From Pseudoflavonifractor phocaeensis (lineage in GTDB: Bacteria > Bacillota > Clostridia > Oscillospirales > Oscillospiraceae), in contig NZ_JADYTU010000006.1 of assembly GCF_021531375.1 (NCBI RefSeq), positions 1-64,000 of the forward strand: 64,000 nucleotides of DNA. The letters run 5' to 3'. Below, in pieces: positions 8,687 to 16,463 of this stretch. The notes under the pieces are model-generated. The model made no database searches, was not told the DNA's origin, and saw only the letters and a program-made list of their open reading frames with translations. Position numbers and translations under genes: made by a program. How positions within the stretch are numbered: position 1 is the stretch's first letter; each line of letters opens with the position of its first letter.

Positions 8687-8763
8687 ACGTCTCCTTACAC
8701 CTTAAATTAAATAGATAGTCCGTTTCAGATAGTTGAAAGGTACCCATGGGGCTGCTGCCGTAT

Positions 8764-8792
8764 ATTTTAGCATCTTCTCCCTTATGGTACAA
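8764..8792 (-). promoter_or_regulatory. Promoter of the phosphate acyltransferase gene
   Basis: Minus strand TTGTAC (8787-8792), 17-base spacer, TAAAAT (8764-8769) preceded by an extended TGC. About 75 bases upstream of the start codon. Confidence 0.6.
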
Positions 8793-8948
8793 GAGCAACT
8801 TTCACAAAAAATGGAATTTTCCTTCCGATTTTTTTAAAAAACCTCTTTTTTTACAACTCTTTTTCCCCTTCGTCCCCGCGCTGCCATCCGGTCCGCCCTT
8901 CAACGGAGCGCCCGGTCCCATTTCACCCGGGAGATTTGTCCCTTTCGG

Positions 8949-8978
8949 TTGACAGAATCAGGTCGAAAACGGTATGAT
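8949..8978 (+). promoter_or_regulatory. Strong sigma-A promoter of the DUF3048 lipoprotein gene
   Basis: Consensus TTGACA (8949-8954), 18-base spacer, TATGAT (8973-8978), 33 bases before the start codon. Confidence 0.75.
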
Positions 8979-9011
8979 AGCAGTAAGAATATGGAATTGG
9001 GAGGGTCCGCC

Positions 9012-10139
9012 ATGAAGGTCAACCGTCTGCTTTCTCTGCTGCTCGCCGTGCTCCTGGTCCTGCCGCTGTACTCCTGCGGAAAACCGGAAGGAGCGGCCTC
9101 CTCCAGCGCCGACAGCTCCATGCCCGACGAACCCAACGTGTCAGTCATCGCCCCGGTGGAGCCCGAGCCGGAACCGGAGCCGGAACCGGAGCCGGAACCC
9201 GCCCTTCCCTATGTCAACCCCCTCACCGGCGAGGGCTGCGAGACCGACATCGGCCAAAACCGCCCCATCGCCATTATGCTGAACAACCACAAAAAGGCCA
9301 TGCCCCAGCTGGGGGTGTCCCAGGCGGATATCATCTATGAGCTGCCCGCCGAGGGGGGCATCACCCGGATGATGGGAGTGTTCCAGAGCGTGGAGGGCGT
9401 GGGCGAGATCGGCACCGTCCGCTCCGCCCGGGACTACTACGTCTCCCTGGCCTACGGCCACGACGCCATCTACCTCCACGCCGGCGGCAGCCCCCAGGCC
9501 TATGACGCCATCCAGAATTGGGGCATCACCGCCCTGGACTGCGTCAACGGCCCCTACGAGGGCACCCTGTTCTGGCGGGACCAGGCCCGGCGGAAGAACG
9601 CCGGACTGGAGCACTCCGTCCTCACCTCCGGGGACAAGATCCTGGAGCTGCTGCCCACCTATAAACGGGTCACCCTGACCCACCGGGAGGGCTATGCGGA
9701 CCCGCTGCATTTCATGCAGCCGGAGGAAAAGGCCGTGGGAGAAGCCGCCAACACGCTTTCGGTGAAATTTTCCAGCTACAAGACCGGCGTGTTCACCTAT
9801 GACAGTGACACCGGCCTGTACAAGGTAGAGGAGTATGGGGCCCCCTATGTGGATGGCAACACCGGAGAGCAGGTGGCAGTGAAAAACGTACTGGTGCTGT
9901 ACACCGACGTGGCTAACATCAAGGGGGACGACAAGGGCCGTCTCACCGTCCGCACCACAGGGACCGGAGAGGGCCTGTTCCTCTGCGACGGGGTCCAGCA
10001 GCCCATCCGTTGGGCCAAAAAGGACAACAAGTCCCCTATGACCTTCACGACCCCCGACGGCTCCAGCCCCATTGAGCTGGGGATTGGCCATACTTATATT
10101 AATATCGCGGGCGCTTCTGCCACGGTAACGGTGGTGTAA
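9012..10139 (+). CDS. DUF3048 (YerB-like) lipoprotein
   Basis: 375 residues. A lipoprotein signal peptide (MKVNRLLSLLLAVLLVLPLYSC) has its lipobox Cys near residue 22, so the mature protein should be anchored outside the cell membrane. A low-complexity Pro-Glu linker (about residues 50-61) follows, then the DUF3048 domain with NRPIAIMLNNHKKAMPQ and VRSARDYYVSLA. The family includes Bacillus YerB; its function is not established. The ATG at 9012 with GGGAGG upstream is preferred over an earlier in-frame ATG at 8949, which lies inside the promoter. ogt starts four bases after the stop, so the two are probably one operon. Confidence 0.88.
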   Translation: MKVNRLLSLLLAVLLVLPLYSCGKPEGAASSSADSSMPDEPNVSVIAPVEPEPEPEPEPEPEPALPYVNPLTGEGCETDIGQNRPIAIMLNNHKKAMPQLGVSQADIIYELPAEGGITRMMGVFQSVEGVGEIGTVRSARDYYVSLAYGHDAIYLHAGGSPQAYDAIQNWGITALDCVNGPYEGTLFWRDQARRKNAGLEHSVLTSGDKILELLPTYKRVTLTHREGYADPLHFMQPEEKAVGEAANTLSVKFSSYKTGVFTYDSDTGLYKVEEYGAPYVDGNTGEQVAVKNVLVLYTDVANIKGDDKGRLTVRTTGTGEGLFLCDGVQQPIRWAKKDNKSPMTFTTPDGSSPIELGIGHTYINIAGASATVTVV

Positions 10140-10143
10140 CACG

Positions 10144-10608
10144 ATGGAATTCTATCTCTTTGATACCCCCCTGGGCCAAATGGGCCTGGGGGAGGAGGAG
10201 GAGGCCGTCACCCGGCTCTATCTGCCGGGCGTCCCCACTCCCCGGCTCATGTCCCGCCCCACTCCGCTGCTGGAGGAGGGGCGGCGGCAGCTGCTGGACT
10301 ATCTGGCGGGAAACCGGGAATACTTTGAACTGCCCCTGTCTCCCAAAGGGACCCCCTTCCAGAAGAAAGTTTGGAACGCCCTCCGGGCCATCCCTTACGG
10401 ACAGACCCGGTCCTACCGGGATATCGCGCTGGCGGTGGACTGTCCCCGGGGCTTCCGGGCGGTGGGGATGGCCAACAACCGCAATCCTATCCCCATCCTC
10501 ATCCCCTGCCACCGGGTGGTGGGTGCGGACGGCTCCCTCACCGGCTACGCCGGGGGGCTGGAGCTGAAGCGGGCCCTGCTTACCCTGGAGGGCGCCTCGC
10601 CCCGCTGA
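10144..10608 (+). CDS. ogt: Methylated-DNA--protein-cysteine methyltransferase
   Basis: 154 residues. The C-terminal domain carries the acceptor-cysteine motif PCHRVVG and the preceding helix-turn-helix segment (FQKKVWNALRAIPYGQTRSY), both diagnostic of Ogt/MGMT. It directly removes O6-alkyl groups from guanine by suicidal transfer to the Cys. It follows the DUF3048 lipoprotein gene by four bases with no separate promoter visible; the functional link between the two is unclear. Confidence 0.95.
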   Translation: MEFYLFDTPLGQMGLGEEEEAVTRLYLPGVPTPRLMSRPTPLLEEGRRQLLDYLAGNREYFELPLSPKGTPFQKKVWNALRAIPYGQTRSYRDIALAVDCPRGFRAVGMANNRNPIPILIPCHRVVGADGSLTGYAGGLELKRALLTLEGASPR

Positions 10609-10625
10609 AAAACTTTCGGCGCGGC

Positions 10626-10655
10626 TTGCAAAACCAGTAGATAAAATGATATAAT
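10626..10655 (+). promoter_or_regulatory. Promoter of the mgtE transcript
   Basis: TTGCAA (10626-10631), 18-base spacer, perfect TATAAT (10650-10655). It starts a leader of about 350 bases before mgtE. Confidence 0.65.
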
Positions 10656-10660
10656 TTCAG

Positions 10661-11015
10661 CGGCATCCCAGGATGCCGCCTAAACCACCTATGAAAGGAA
10701 GTGGGATCCAGCGTGGACGGTCGAAGTCGTCACCGGGACACTGAGCTTTGCTGCCACAGACGATGGGCAGCAGGTCCGGACCGGCCTCTCGCCGGGTCTC
10801 CCTCCTGCTGCCGGAGCTGACAAGAGCCCAAGGCGCTTTGCGCCTTCCTCTCCGATCCCCGTTTGTGCGCGGCCACAGGCTGGCAAGAAGTATTTTGAAG
10901 TCGGCAAACTTTGTCCAGTTTGCTCTTCTTTGTCGTCTTCAAAATACCTTTTGCGCCTGTGGCTTTTTGTGCCCCACTTTCCAGCCAGAGCAAGACAGAA
11001 AGGGGAGAAGTCACA
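10661..11015 (+). promoter_or_regulatory. Long structured 5' leader of mgtE (candidate metal-responsive RNA)
   Basis: Roughly 355 bases with several hairpins: 10661-10678; a GCTGCC/GGCAGC hairpin near 10750-10773; AAGGCGC/GCGCCTT near 10828-10845; and one very long hairpin in which 10872-10900 pairs with 10937-10963 (about 27 bp with one bulge and one mismatch) around an inner 7-bp hairpin (10904-10910 with 10917-10923). The big hairpin is followed by TTTTT (10964-10968), as in an intrinsic terminator. mgtE is commonly controlled by the M-box magnesium riboswitch, but I do not see its GGTGAGGCTCC signature. Confidence 0.5.
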
Positions 11016-12365
11016 ATGCACGAAAACTACGATTTGGACCAGCTTTTGGAGCTGGTGGCCCGGAAGCAATTCCGCCGTTTGAAGGACCTGCTGTCCGAAA
11101 TGAACGAGGTCGATGTGGCCGAGTTCCTGGACGAATTGGAACCGGAGCAGCAGGCCGTTGTCTTCCGCCTGCTGCCCAAGGACATGGCAGCGGAAGTCTT
11201 TACCTACCTGGAGGACAGCGAGGACCAGGAAAAGCTGATCGGCGCTCTCAGCGATAAGGAGCTGCGTGAGGTGCTGGATGAGCTGTACCTGGACGATACC
11301 GTGGATATCATCGAAGACATGCCCGCCAACGTGGTGTCCCGTATCCTGCGCAACACCGACGCCTCCACCCGCAACCAGATCAACCAGCTGCTCAATTATC
11401 CCAAGGACTCCGCCGGCTCCATCATGACCACGGAGTTCGTCTACCTCCACCCCGACGCCACGGTGGAGGAGTCCTTTGCCCGCATCCGAAAAGTGGGCCT
11501 GGACAAGGAGACGGTGTACACCTGCTACGTCACCAAAAACCGGGTGCTGCTGGGCGTAGTCACCGTCAAGACCATGCTCCTGTCCCCCTACGAGACCCGC
11601 ATCGGCGACATCATGGAGTCCAACGTCCTGTCCGTCAAGACCCACGAGGACAAGGAGGACGTGGCTCAGATGTTCTCCAAGTACGACCTGTCCGCCATCC
11701 CCGTGGTGGACAACGACGACCGGCTGGTGGGCATCGTGACCTTCGACGACGCCATGGACGTTATCGAGGAGGAGGCCACCGAGGATATCGAAAAGATGGC
11801 CGCCATCCTGCCCACCGACAAGCCCTATTTCCAGACCGGCGTGGTGGAGACCTGGAAGCACCGGATCCCCTGGCTGCTGCTGCTGATGATCTCGGCCACA
11901 TTTACCGGGACCATCCTGGGATTTTTTGAGGAAGCGCTGGCCGCCAACGCGGCTCTCACCCTGTTCATCCCCATGCTGATGGACACCGGCGGCAATTCCG
12001 GCGGCCAGGCCTCTGTAACGGTGATCCGTGCCATGTCTTTGGGCGACATCGAGTTTTCCGACCTGTTCCGGGTCATCTGGAAAGAGCTTCGGGTGGCACT
12101 GCTGTGCGCCATGACCCTTGCCGTCGTCGTGTTTATCAAAGTGATCGTGATCGACCGCAAGGGCCTGATGGTGGCTTTGGTGGTCGCCATGACGATCCTG
12201 GTCACCATCGTCATCGCCAAGCTGGTGGGATGCACCCTGCCCATGCTGGCCAAGAAGCTGGGCTTTGACCCCGCCGTGATGGCCTCCCCCTTCATCACCA
12301 CCGTGGTGGACGCCCTCTCCCTGCTCGTCTACTTTGCCATCGCCACCCGGATTCTGGGGCTCTGA
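11016..12365 (+). CDS. mgtE: Magnesium transporter MgtE
   Basis: 449 residues with the full MgtE layout: an N-terminal superhelical domain (to about 130), a CBS pair (about 130-260, ending VDNDDRLVGIVTFDDAMDV), a plug helix and five membrane helices from about 285. The pore-lining motif PMLMDTGGNSGGQA is present. MgtE is a dimeric Mg2+ channel gated by the CBS domains when cytosolic Mg2+ is high. The ATG at 11016 follows AAAGGGGAG; an in-frame upstream ATG lies inside the structured leader and is not used. A terminator follows directly. Confidence 0.95.
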   Translation: MHENYDLDQLLELVARKQFRRLKDLLSEMNEVDVAEFLDELEPEQQAVVFRLLPKDMAAEVFTYLEDSEDQEKLIGALSDKELREVLDELYLDDTVDIIEDMPANVVSRILRNTDASTRNQINQLLNYPKDSAGSIMTTEFVYLHPDATVEESFARIRKVGLDKETVYTCYVTKNRVLLGVVTVKTMLLSPYETRIGDIMESNVLSVKTHEDKEDVAQMFSKYDLSAIPVVDNDDRLVGIVTFDDAMDVIEEEATEDIEKMAAILPTDKPYFQTGVVETWKHRIPWLLLLMISATFTGTILGFFEEALAANAALTLFIPMLMDTGGNSGGQASVTVIRAMSLGDIEFSDLFRVIWKELRVALLCAMTLAVVVFIKVIVIDRKGLMVALVVAMTILVTIVIAKLVGCTLPMLAKKLGFDPAVMASPFITTVVDALSLLVYFAIATRILGL

Positions 12366-12380
12366 AGCTCATAAAGACGC

Positions 12381-12410
12381 AAAAAAGGACGCCGTTCGGC
12401 GTCCTTTTTT
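12381..12410. terminator. Bidirectional terminator between mgtE and prfB
   Basis: A6, 7-bp stem GGACGCC/GGCGTCC with GTTC loop, T6. Symmetric for both convergent genes. Confidence 0.9.
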
Positions 12411-12437
12411 GATGAAGTCGTTCACTTTTCACATAAA

Positions 12438-13559
12438 TTACTTAGTGGCCCAGTTGCCCGTGGCCTCGCAGGTCAGGTAGGCATTGATGAAGCCGTCCAG
12501 GTCGCCGTCCATCACAGAGCCTATGTTGCTGGTCTCGAAGGCAGTGCGGTTATCCTTTACCATCTGGTAGGGCATGAAGACGTAGGAACGGATCTGGCTG
12601 CCCCACTCGATCTTCAGCTGGACGCCCTTCAGGTCGGAGATCTTCTCCGCCTTCTCCTGCATCTGCAGCTCCACCAGCTTGGCCCGGAGCATCTTCATAC
12701 AGTTGTCCTTATTCTGGAACTGGGAGCGCTCCTGCTGGCTGGCCACCACCACGCCGGTGGGCTTATGGATCAGACGGACGGCGGAGGAGGTCTTGTTGAC
12801 GTGCTGGCCGCCGGCGCCGCTGGCGCGGTAGACCTGCATCTCGATGTCCTCGGGACGGATCTCGATCTCCACGTCCTCGGGCAGGTCGGGCATCACCTCG
12901 ACGGAGGCGAAGGAGGTCTGCCGCCGGGCGTTGGCGTCGAAGGGGGACACCCGGACCAGGCGGTGGACGCCGTGCTCTCCGCGCAGGTAACCGTAGGCGT
13001 TCTCTCCCTCGATCATAATGGTGGCCGACTTGATGCCCGCCTCGTCGCCCTCCTGATAGTCCATGATCTGGTAGGTAAAGCCGTGGCGCTCGGTCCACCG
13101 GGTGTACATCCGGTAGAGCATCTGGGCCCAGTCCTGGGCCTCGGTGCCGCCGGCGCCGGGGTGGATGGTCAGGATCACGTTGGAGGCGTCGTACTCGCCG
13201 GTGAGCAGGGTCTGGAGCCGGGCGGTCTCCATATCGGCCTCCAGCTTGGCGTAGCCCTCCTCCAGCTCGGGGATCAGGGACTCGTCCTCAAACTCGTTGC
13301 CCATCTCGCACAGGGCCATCAGGTCGTCCCACTGGCCCTTCCGCTTATTTTGGCTGTCCACCTTGTCCTGGAGGTTCTTGATGCGCTGCTGCACCTTCTG
13401 GGCCTTGGCCAGATTGTCCCAGAAGCCGTCCGCGGCGGACTCCGCCTGGAGCATATCCAGCTCCCGCTCCGCCCCTTCCAGATCCAGGGCCCGGGCCAGC
13501 TCCTCCAGGGTGGGGGCCAGATTGTTCAGTTTGACTTTATACTCGTCGAATTGGAGCAT
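12438..13559 (-). CDS. prfB: Peptide chain release factor 2
   Basis: 373 residues. It contains the GGQ peptidyl-hydrolysis motif (ASGAGGQHVNKT) and the RF2 stop-codon recognition tripeptide SPF (RVSPFDANARRQT), so it reads UGA and UAA. Unlike most bacterial prfB genes there is no in-frame UGA and shift site around codon 25: the segment LARALDLEG reads straight through, so autoregulatory +1 frameshifting is absent. The ATG at 13559 follows GTGAGGA; the frame remains open to an upstream ATG (13622), but that lies next to the predicted -10 and lacks a ribosome site. Confidence 0.95.
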   Translation of the reverse strand: MLQFDEYKVKLNNLAPTLEELARALDLEGAERELDMLQAESAADGFWDNLAKAQKVQQRIKNLQDKVDSQNKRKGQWDDLMALCEMGNEFEDESLIPELEEGYAKLEADMETARLQTLLTGEYDASNVILTIHPGAGGTEAQDWAQMLYRMYTRWTERHGFTYQIMDYQEGDEAGIKSATIMIEGENAYGYLRGEHGVHRLVRVSPFDANARRQTSFASVEVMPDLPEDVEIEIRPEDIEMQVYRASGAGGQHVNKTSSAVRLIHKPTGVVVASQQERSQFQNKDNCMKMLRAKLVELQMQEKAEKISDLKGVQLKIEWGSQIRSYVFMPYQMVKDNRTAFETSNIGSVMDGDLDGFINAYLTCEATGNWATK

Positions 13560-13624
13560 AGGGTCCTCACTCTTTCCTGTAAACTCCCGGAACCACCGGG
13601 GAAACATATATTTTAGGCCCAATT

Positions 13625-13653
13625 ATTATATATGACCCGGAAAGAAAAGTAAA
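13625..13653 (-). promoter_or_regulatory. Promoter of prfB
   Basis: Minus strand TTTACT (13648-13653), 17-base spacer, TATAAT (13625-13630). Confidence 0.6.
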
Positions 13654-13690
13654 GGAAAACCTGGCTTTCTCTCAAAAAAGGGACAAAAAG

Positions 13691-13715
13691 GCCGTCCCCT
13701 GCATAGGAGACGGCC
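13691..13715 (-). terminator. Terminator of the 36-codon small ORF
   Basis: GGCCGTC/GACGGCC-type stem (13691-13715) with one mismatch; the minus strand continues into TTTTTG and a second T-run, three bases after the small ORF stop. Confidence 0.75.
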
Positions 13716-13717
13716 CA

Positions 13718-13828
13718 TTAGCGGTCACTGGCCAGCCAACTCTCCTCCCGAAAAATCAGATCGTCCACGTCATCCCGGGGATCGGGCCGGCGCGGCAGGT
13801 TCAAAATCGTGGTATTCAGTTCGTCCAT
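13718..13828 (-). CDS. Small acidic protein of unknown function, 36 residues
   Basis: A complete short frame starting MDELNTTILNLPRR, rich in Asp/Arg (PDPRDDVDDLIFREE) and ending ESWLASDR. It has an optimally spaced AGGAGG five to ten bases before the ATG, an AT-rich upstream region with a possible promoter (TTGGCT, 17 bases, TATGTA) and its own intrinsic terminator immediately after the stop. This gene-like context supports real translation. No signal peptide or membrane segment is visible, and I do not recognise the family. It lies between prfB and the tRNA pair. Confidence 0.6.
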   Translation of the reverse strand: MDELNTTILNLPRRPDPRDDVDDLIFREESWLASDR

Positions 13829-13969
13829 AGGGGTTCCTCCTGTGAAAATTAGGTCTGGCCGGTTAAAGCCGATTTACATATCAATATATGCCGGACGAGC
13901 CAAGATATGTGCCGGATTTCGTACATCCATTGTAAAAAAAGATTCGGGAAAAATAGACGTTTTTTTCGC

Positions 13970-13998
13970 TTGACATAATAGCAAAACTGTGATAAGCT
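13970..13998 (+). promoter_or_regulatory. Promoter of the tRNA-Leu/tRNA-fMet transcript
   Basis: Consensus TTGACA (13970-13975), 17-base spacer, weaker TAAGCT (13993-13998), about 35 bases before tRNA-Leu. Confidence 0.55.
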
Positions 13999-14033
13999 AT
14001 TTTAGCATTCAAACGAGACCGGAAGCCACCCAT

Positions 14034-14120
14034 GCCGGAGTGGCGGAATTGGCAGACGCCCGGGACTTAAAATCCCGTGGGAGTGATCCCGTGCCGGTTC
14101 GATCCCGGTCTCCGGCACCA
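14034..14120 (+). tRNA. tRNA-Leu (anticodon TAA)
   Basis: 87 bases. Acceptor GCCGGAG pairs with CTCCGGC, discriminator A and encoded CCA. The anticodon loop CTTAAAA gives TAA, and a long variable arm marks a class II tRNA. Confidence 0.97.
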
Positions 14121-14124
14121 ATAT

Positions 14125-14200
<76 letters not shown>

Positions 14201-14204
14201 CATC

Positions 14205-14237
14205 GGAGCAAGCGTAATATCGCTTGCTCCATTTTTT
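14205..14237 (+). terminator. Terminator of the tRNA transcript
   Basis: 10-bp stem GGAGCAAGCG/CGCTTGCTCC (14205-14214 with 14221-14230) followed by ATTTTTTG. Confidence 0.93.
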
Positions 14238-14275
14238 GTGTAAAGAAAATGGGCGCGGCCAAGCCGCGCCCCCGT

Positions 14276-14732
14276 TTATTTCTTCTCTTCTTCCTCTGCC
14301 TCGGCCTTTTCATAGTAGTCCCGGTTGCGGATCTCGTCCAGAATCAGGCAGGTGCAGGATACGATCAGCATCCCCAGCATGAGCTGACCTAAGATCAGGA
14401 TCCCGTCGTCGCCGTCGCCAAGGAACCTTCCAAGGGTCATGCCGAGCAAAATGATCCCGAAATACCACCCGGGCACCACCCCCAGCACCGGCCAAAAGGA
14501 CACCCGGCGGTACCGGGGCTTCTTCTCCTCTTCCTCGCCATAGAACAGCCGCTCCGGCTCCACCTCCAGCGTCCGGGCGATCTGCTCCAGCGTCTCCAGT
14601 CCGGGACGGGACAGCCCCCGCTCCCCAGGCGGAGACCGTCTGCCGGGTCACATAGAGGGCCTGGGCAAACTGCTCCTGGGACAGGCCCTTCTCCTTCCGC
14701 AGGTTCTTAATGTTGACGGCAATGTCGTTCAT
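14276..14732 (-). pseudogene. XRE-family regulator with C-terminal membrane domain, frameshifted
   Basis: The first frame (from ATG 14732 with AAGGAGG upstream) encodes a clear helix-turn-helix: MNDIAVNIKNLRKEKGLSQE through VTRQTVSAW. It then slips out of frame. The continuation WERGLSRPGLETLEQ and VEPERLFYGEEEE is found in the next frame, as is a two-helix membrane segment ending in an acidic/lysine tail. The break coincides with four C's on the plus strand at 14623-14626, where three would restore the frame. So it is a single-base insertion, either a true pseudogene or a sequencing error. The intact product would be a membrane-tethered DNA-binding protein of about 151 residues. Confidence 0.8.
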
Positions 14733-14816
14733 GGAATCCCCTCCTTTTCTGCCTCCATCCTAACAGATGGGGTGAGATTTCTCAAGCAAATCATATTTGC
14801 CCCGGCCTTTTGGGCA

Positions 14817-14856
14817 AAAAATGGGGCCTCCGCCGGTGGGGAGGCCCCGTTTTTTA
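14817..14856. terminator. Terminator downstream of rluD
   Basis: 9-bp stem GGGGCCTCC/GGAGGCCCC (14823-14831 with 14840-14848), flanked by an A-run and a T-run so it can act on both strands; it mainly serves the minus-strand rluD-lspA operon. Confidence 0.88.
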
Positions 14857-15762
14857 TTTGTCGATCTGTTTCAGTACTTTTTCAAACCAGTCGGGCAGCG
14901 GGCACTCCAATTCCACCAGCTTTCCGGTGGTAGGGTGGACGAACCGCAGCCTCCGGGCGTGGAGGCACTGTCCGGCCAGGCCGGGCCAGGGCTTCTTGCT
15001 GCCGTAGACCACGTCTCCCAGCAGGGGGTGGCCAATGGAGGCCAGATGGACCCGGATCTGGTGGGTACGGCCGGTCTCCAGCCGGCACTCCACATGGGTA
15101 TAGCCGGGGTAACGGCCCAGGACGGACCAATGGGTCACCGCCGGGCGGCCGTTTCGGTGGTCGATAGCCATTTTCTTCCGGTCCACCGGGTGGCGGCCGA
15201 TGGGGGCGTCCACGGTGCCCGCGTCCTCCCGCAGATTGCCCACCGCCACCGCCTCATACACCCGGGCCAGGGAGTGGTCCTGGAGCTGGGCGGCCAGAGC
15301 CAGGTGGGCCCTGTCGTTCTTGGCGGCGATGATGAGGCCGGAGGTATCCCGGTCGATACGGTGGACGATGCCGGGGCGCAGTTCTCCATTGATTCCGGAC
15401 AGTGTATTTCCGCAGTGATATAACAACGCGTTGACCAGGGTCCCGTCGGGATGGCCGGGGGCGGGGTGGACTACCAGCCCCACCGGCTTATTGACCACGA
15501 TGACGTCCCCGTCCTCATATACCACGTCCAGCGGGATATCCTGGGGCAGGATGGCCACCGGCTCCGGGTCGGGCAGCACCGCCTCCAGCTGGTCGCCGGG
15601 GGCGGTCTTGTAGTTCTTCTTCACCGGGCGCCCCTCCAGCGTCACAGCCCCCTCTTCCAGCAGCCGCTGGGCGGCGGACCGGGTCAGGCCGGGGACCGAC
15701 CGGGCCAGAAATGCGTCCGCCCGCTCTCCCGCCCGGTCAGCGGTCAGCGTCAGCGTTTCCAT
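14854..15762 (-). CDS. rluD: Ribosomal large-subunit pseudouridine synthase, RluD family
   Basis: 302 residues. An N-terminal S4 RNA-binding domain (about 15-75) is followed by the pseudouridine synthase fold with catalytic Asp in HRIDRDTSG. The motif RTHQIRVHLASIGHPLLGD is also present. Family members modify 23S rRNA uridines; the exact site cannot be read. It overlaps the 3' end of lspA by 26 bases, the common lspA-rluD order of Firmicutes, so the two are translationally linked. A second, more divergent RluA/D-type gene lies at 49874. Confidence 0.93.
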   Translation of the reverse strand: METLTLTADRAGERADAFLARSVPGLTRSAAQRLLEEGAVTLEGRPVKKNYKTAPGDQLEAVLPDPEPVAILPQDIPLDVVYEDGDVIVVNKPVGLVVHPAPGHPDGTLVNALLYHCGNTLSGINGELRPGIVHRIDRDTSGLIIAAKNDRAHLALAAQLQDHSLARVYEAVAVGNLREDAGTVDAPIGRHPVDRKKMAIDHRNGRPAVTHWSVLGRYPGYTHVECRLETGRTHQIRVHLASIGHPLLGDVVYGSKKPWPGLAGQCLHARRLRFVHPTTGKLVELECPLPDWFEKVLKQIDK

Positions 15763-16231
15763 GGGGTTCTCCCTCCGCTTTGGGCTCCAGCTTGTCCATC
15801 AGGAACAGGTAGTAAACGCCGGCGGCAATGCCGCCCACCACCACGCAGATATCCGCCACATTGAATACGGCGAAGTTCATAAACAGCACGTTGAACATAT
15901 CCACCACAAAGCCCCGGAATACCCGGTCGATGAGGTTGCCCACGGCCCCCGCCAGCAGCAGGGTCAGGGTCACCTTGCCCAGGGGATGGCGGAAAAAGTT
16001 TTTCCAGAGGGCCAGGGCCAGCACCACGGACATGACCAGCGACACCAGGGCCAGCATCCAGGTGTGCTCGGAGAAGATGGAGAAGGCGGCCCCTGTGTTC
16101 TGCACATAGGTCAGCTCCAGGAGATAGGGGATAAAGGGCACATGGCCCCCCAGGGGGATATTTTGCAGGACCAAATATTTGACCAGCTGGTCCAGGGCCA
16201 CCAGGACCAGCGCAAGAATGGCATAGGGCAT
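15737..16231 (-). CDS. lspA: Lipoprotein signal peptidase (signal peptidase II)
   Basis: 164 residues, four membrane helices and the aspartic-protease motifs of LspA: NTGAAFSIF, then GNLIDRVFRGFVVDMFN and FNVADICV with the two catalytic Asp. It cleaves the signal peptide of prolipoproteins before the lipid-modified Cys, a client example being the DUF3048 lipoprotein at 9012. The ATG at 16231 follows GGAGGAA; the upstream in-frame ATG would add a non-family 20-residue extension. An extended -10 (TGTTACAAT, 16290-16295 on the minus strand) lies upstream. Confidence 0.95.
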   Translation of the reverse strand: MPYAILALVLVALDQLVKYLVLQNIPLGGHVPFIPYLLELTYVQNTGAAFSIFSEHTWMLALVSLVMSVVLALALWKNFFRHPLGKVTLTLLLAGAVGNLIDRVFRGFVVDMFNVLFMNFAVFNVADICVVVGGIAAGVYYLFLMDKLEPKAEGEPHGNADADR

Positions 16232-16419
16232 GGGCAGTTCCTCCGCAGTTGGCTGTGGTCCGCTTCCGCGCGGACCTGTCTGTGATTTCATTGTAACATA
16301 TCTACCCGGGCAGAGAAAGCCCCTTTTCTCTGAAAATTTCGCGGCCGGCGGGGGAGACCGTCAAGCCCGGACGCGGCGCTGCCGCGTGAAGTATGACCGA
16401 GGTTCTTCTGTTCCATTCT

Positions 16420-16458
16420 AAAAAACGACAACCGCCAAAGCGCAAACACTTTGGCGGT
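16420..16458 (-). terminator. Terminator of the dnaD/dnaI-like operon
   Basis: Perfect 10-bp stem ACCGCCAAAG/CTTTGGCGGT (16431-16440 with 16449-16458); the minus strand then runs into TTTTTT (complement of 16420-16425). Confidence 0.85.
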
Positions 16459-16463
16459 CATCC

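Noticed and set aside
10661-11015. M-box riboswitch upstream of mgtE
   Set aside because: The conserved GGTGAGGCTCC and CAGTGCTAAAGCTC segments are not found by eye; left as an unassigned structured leader.
13560-13622. Upstream extension of prfB starting at an ATG at 13622
   Set aside because: It starts directly at the predicted -10 region, has no ribosome site, and the extension is not part of the RF2 family.
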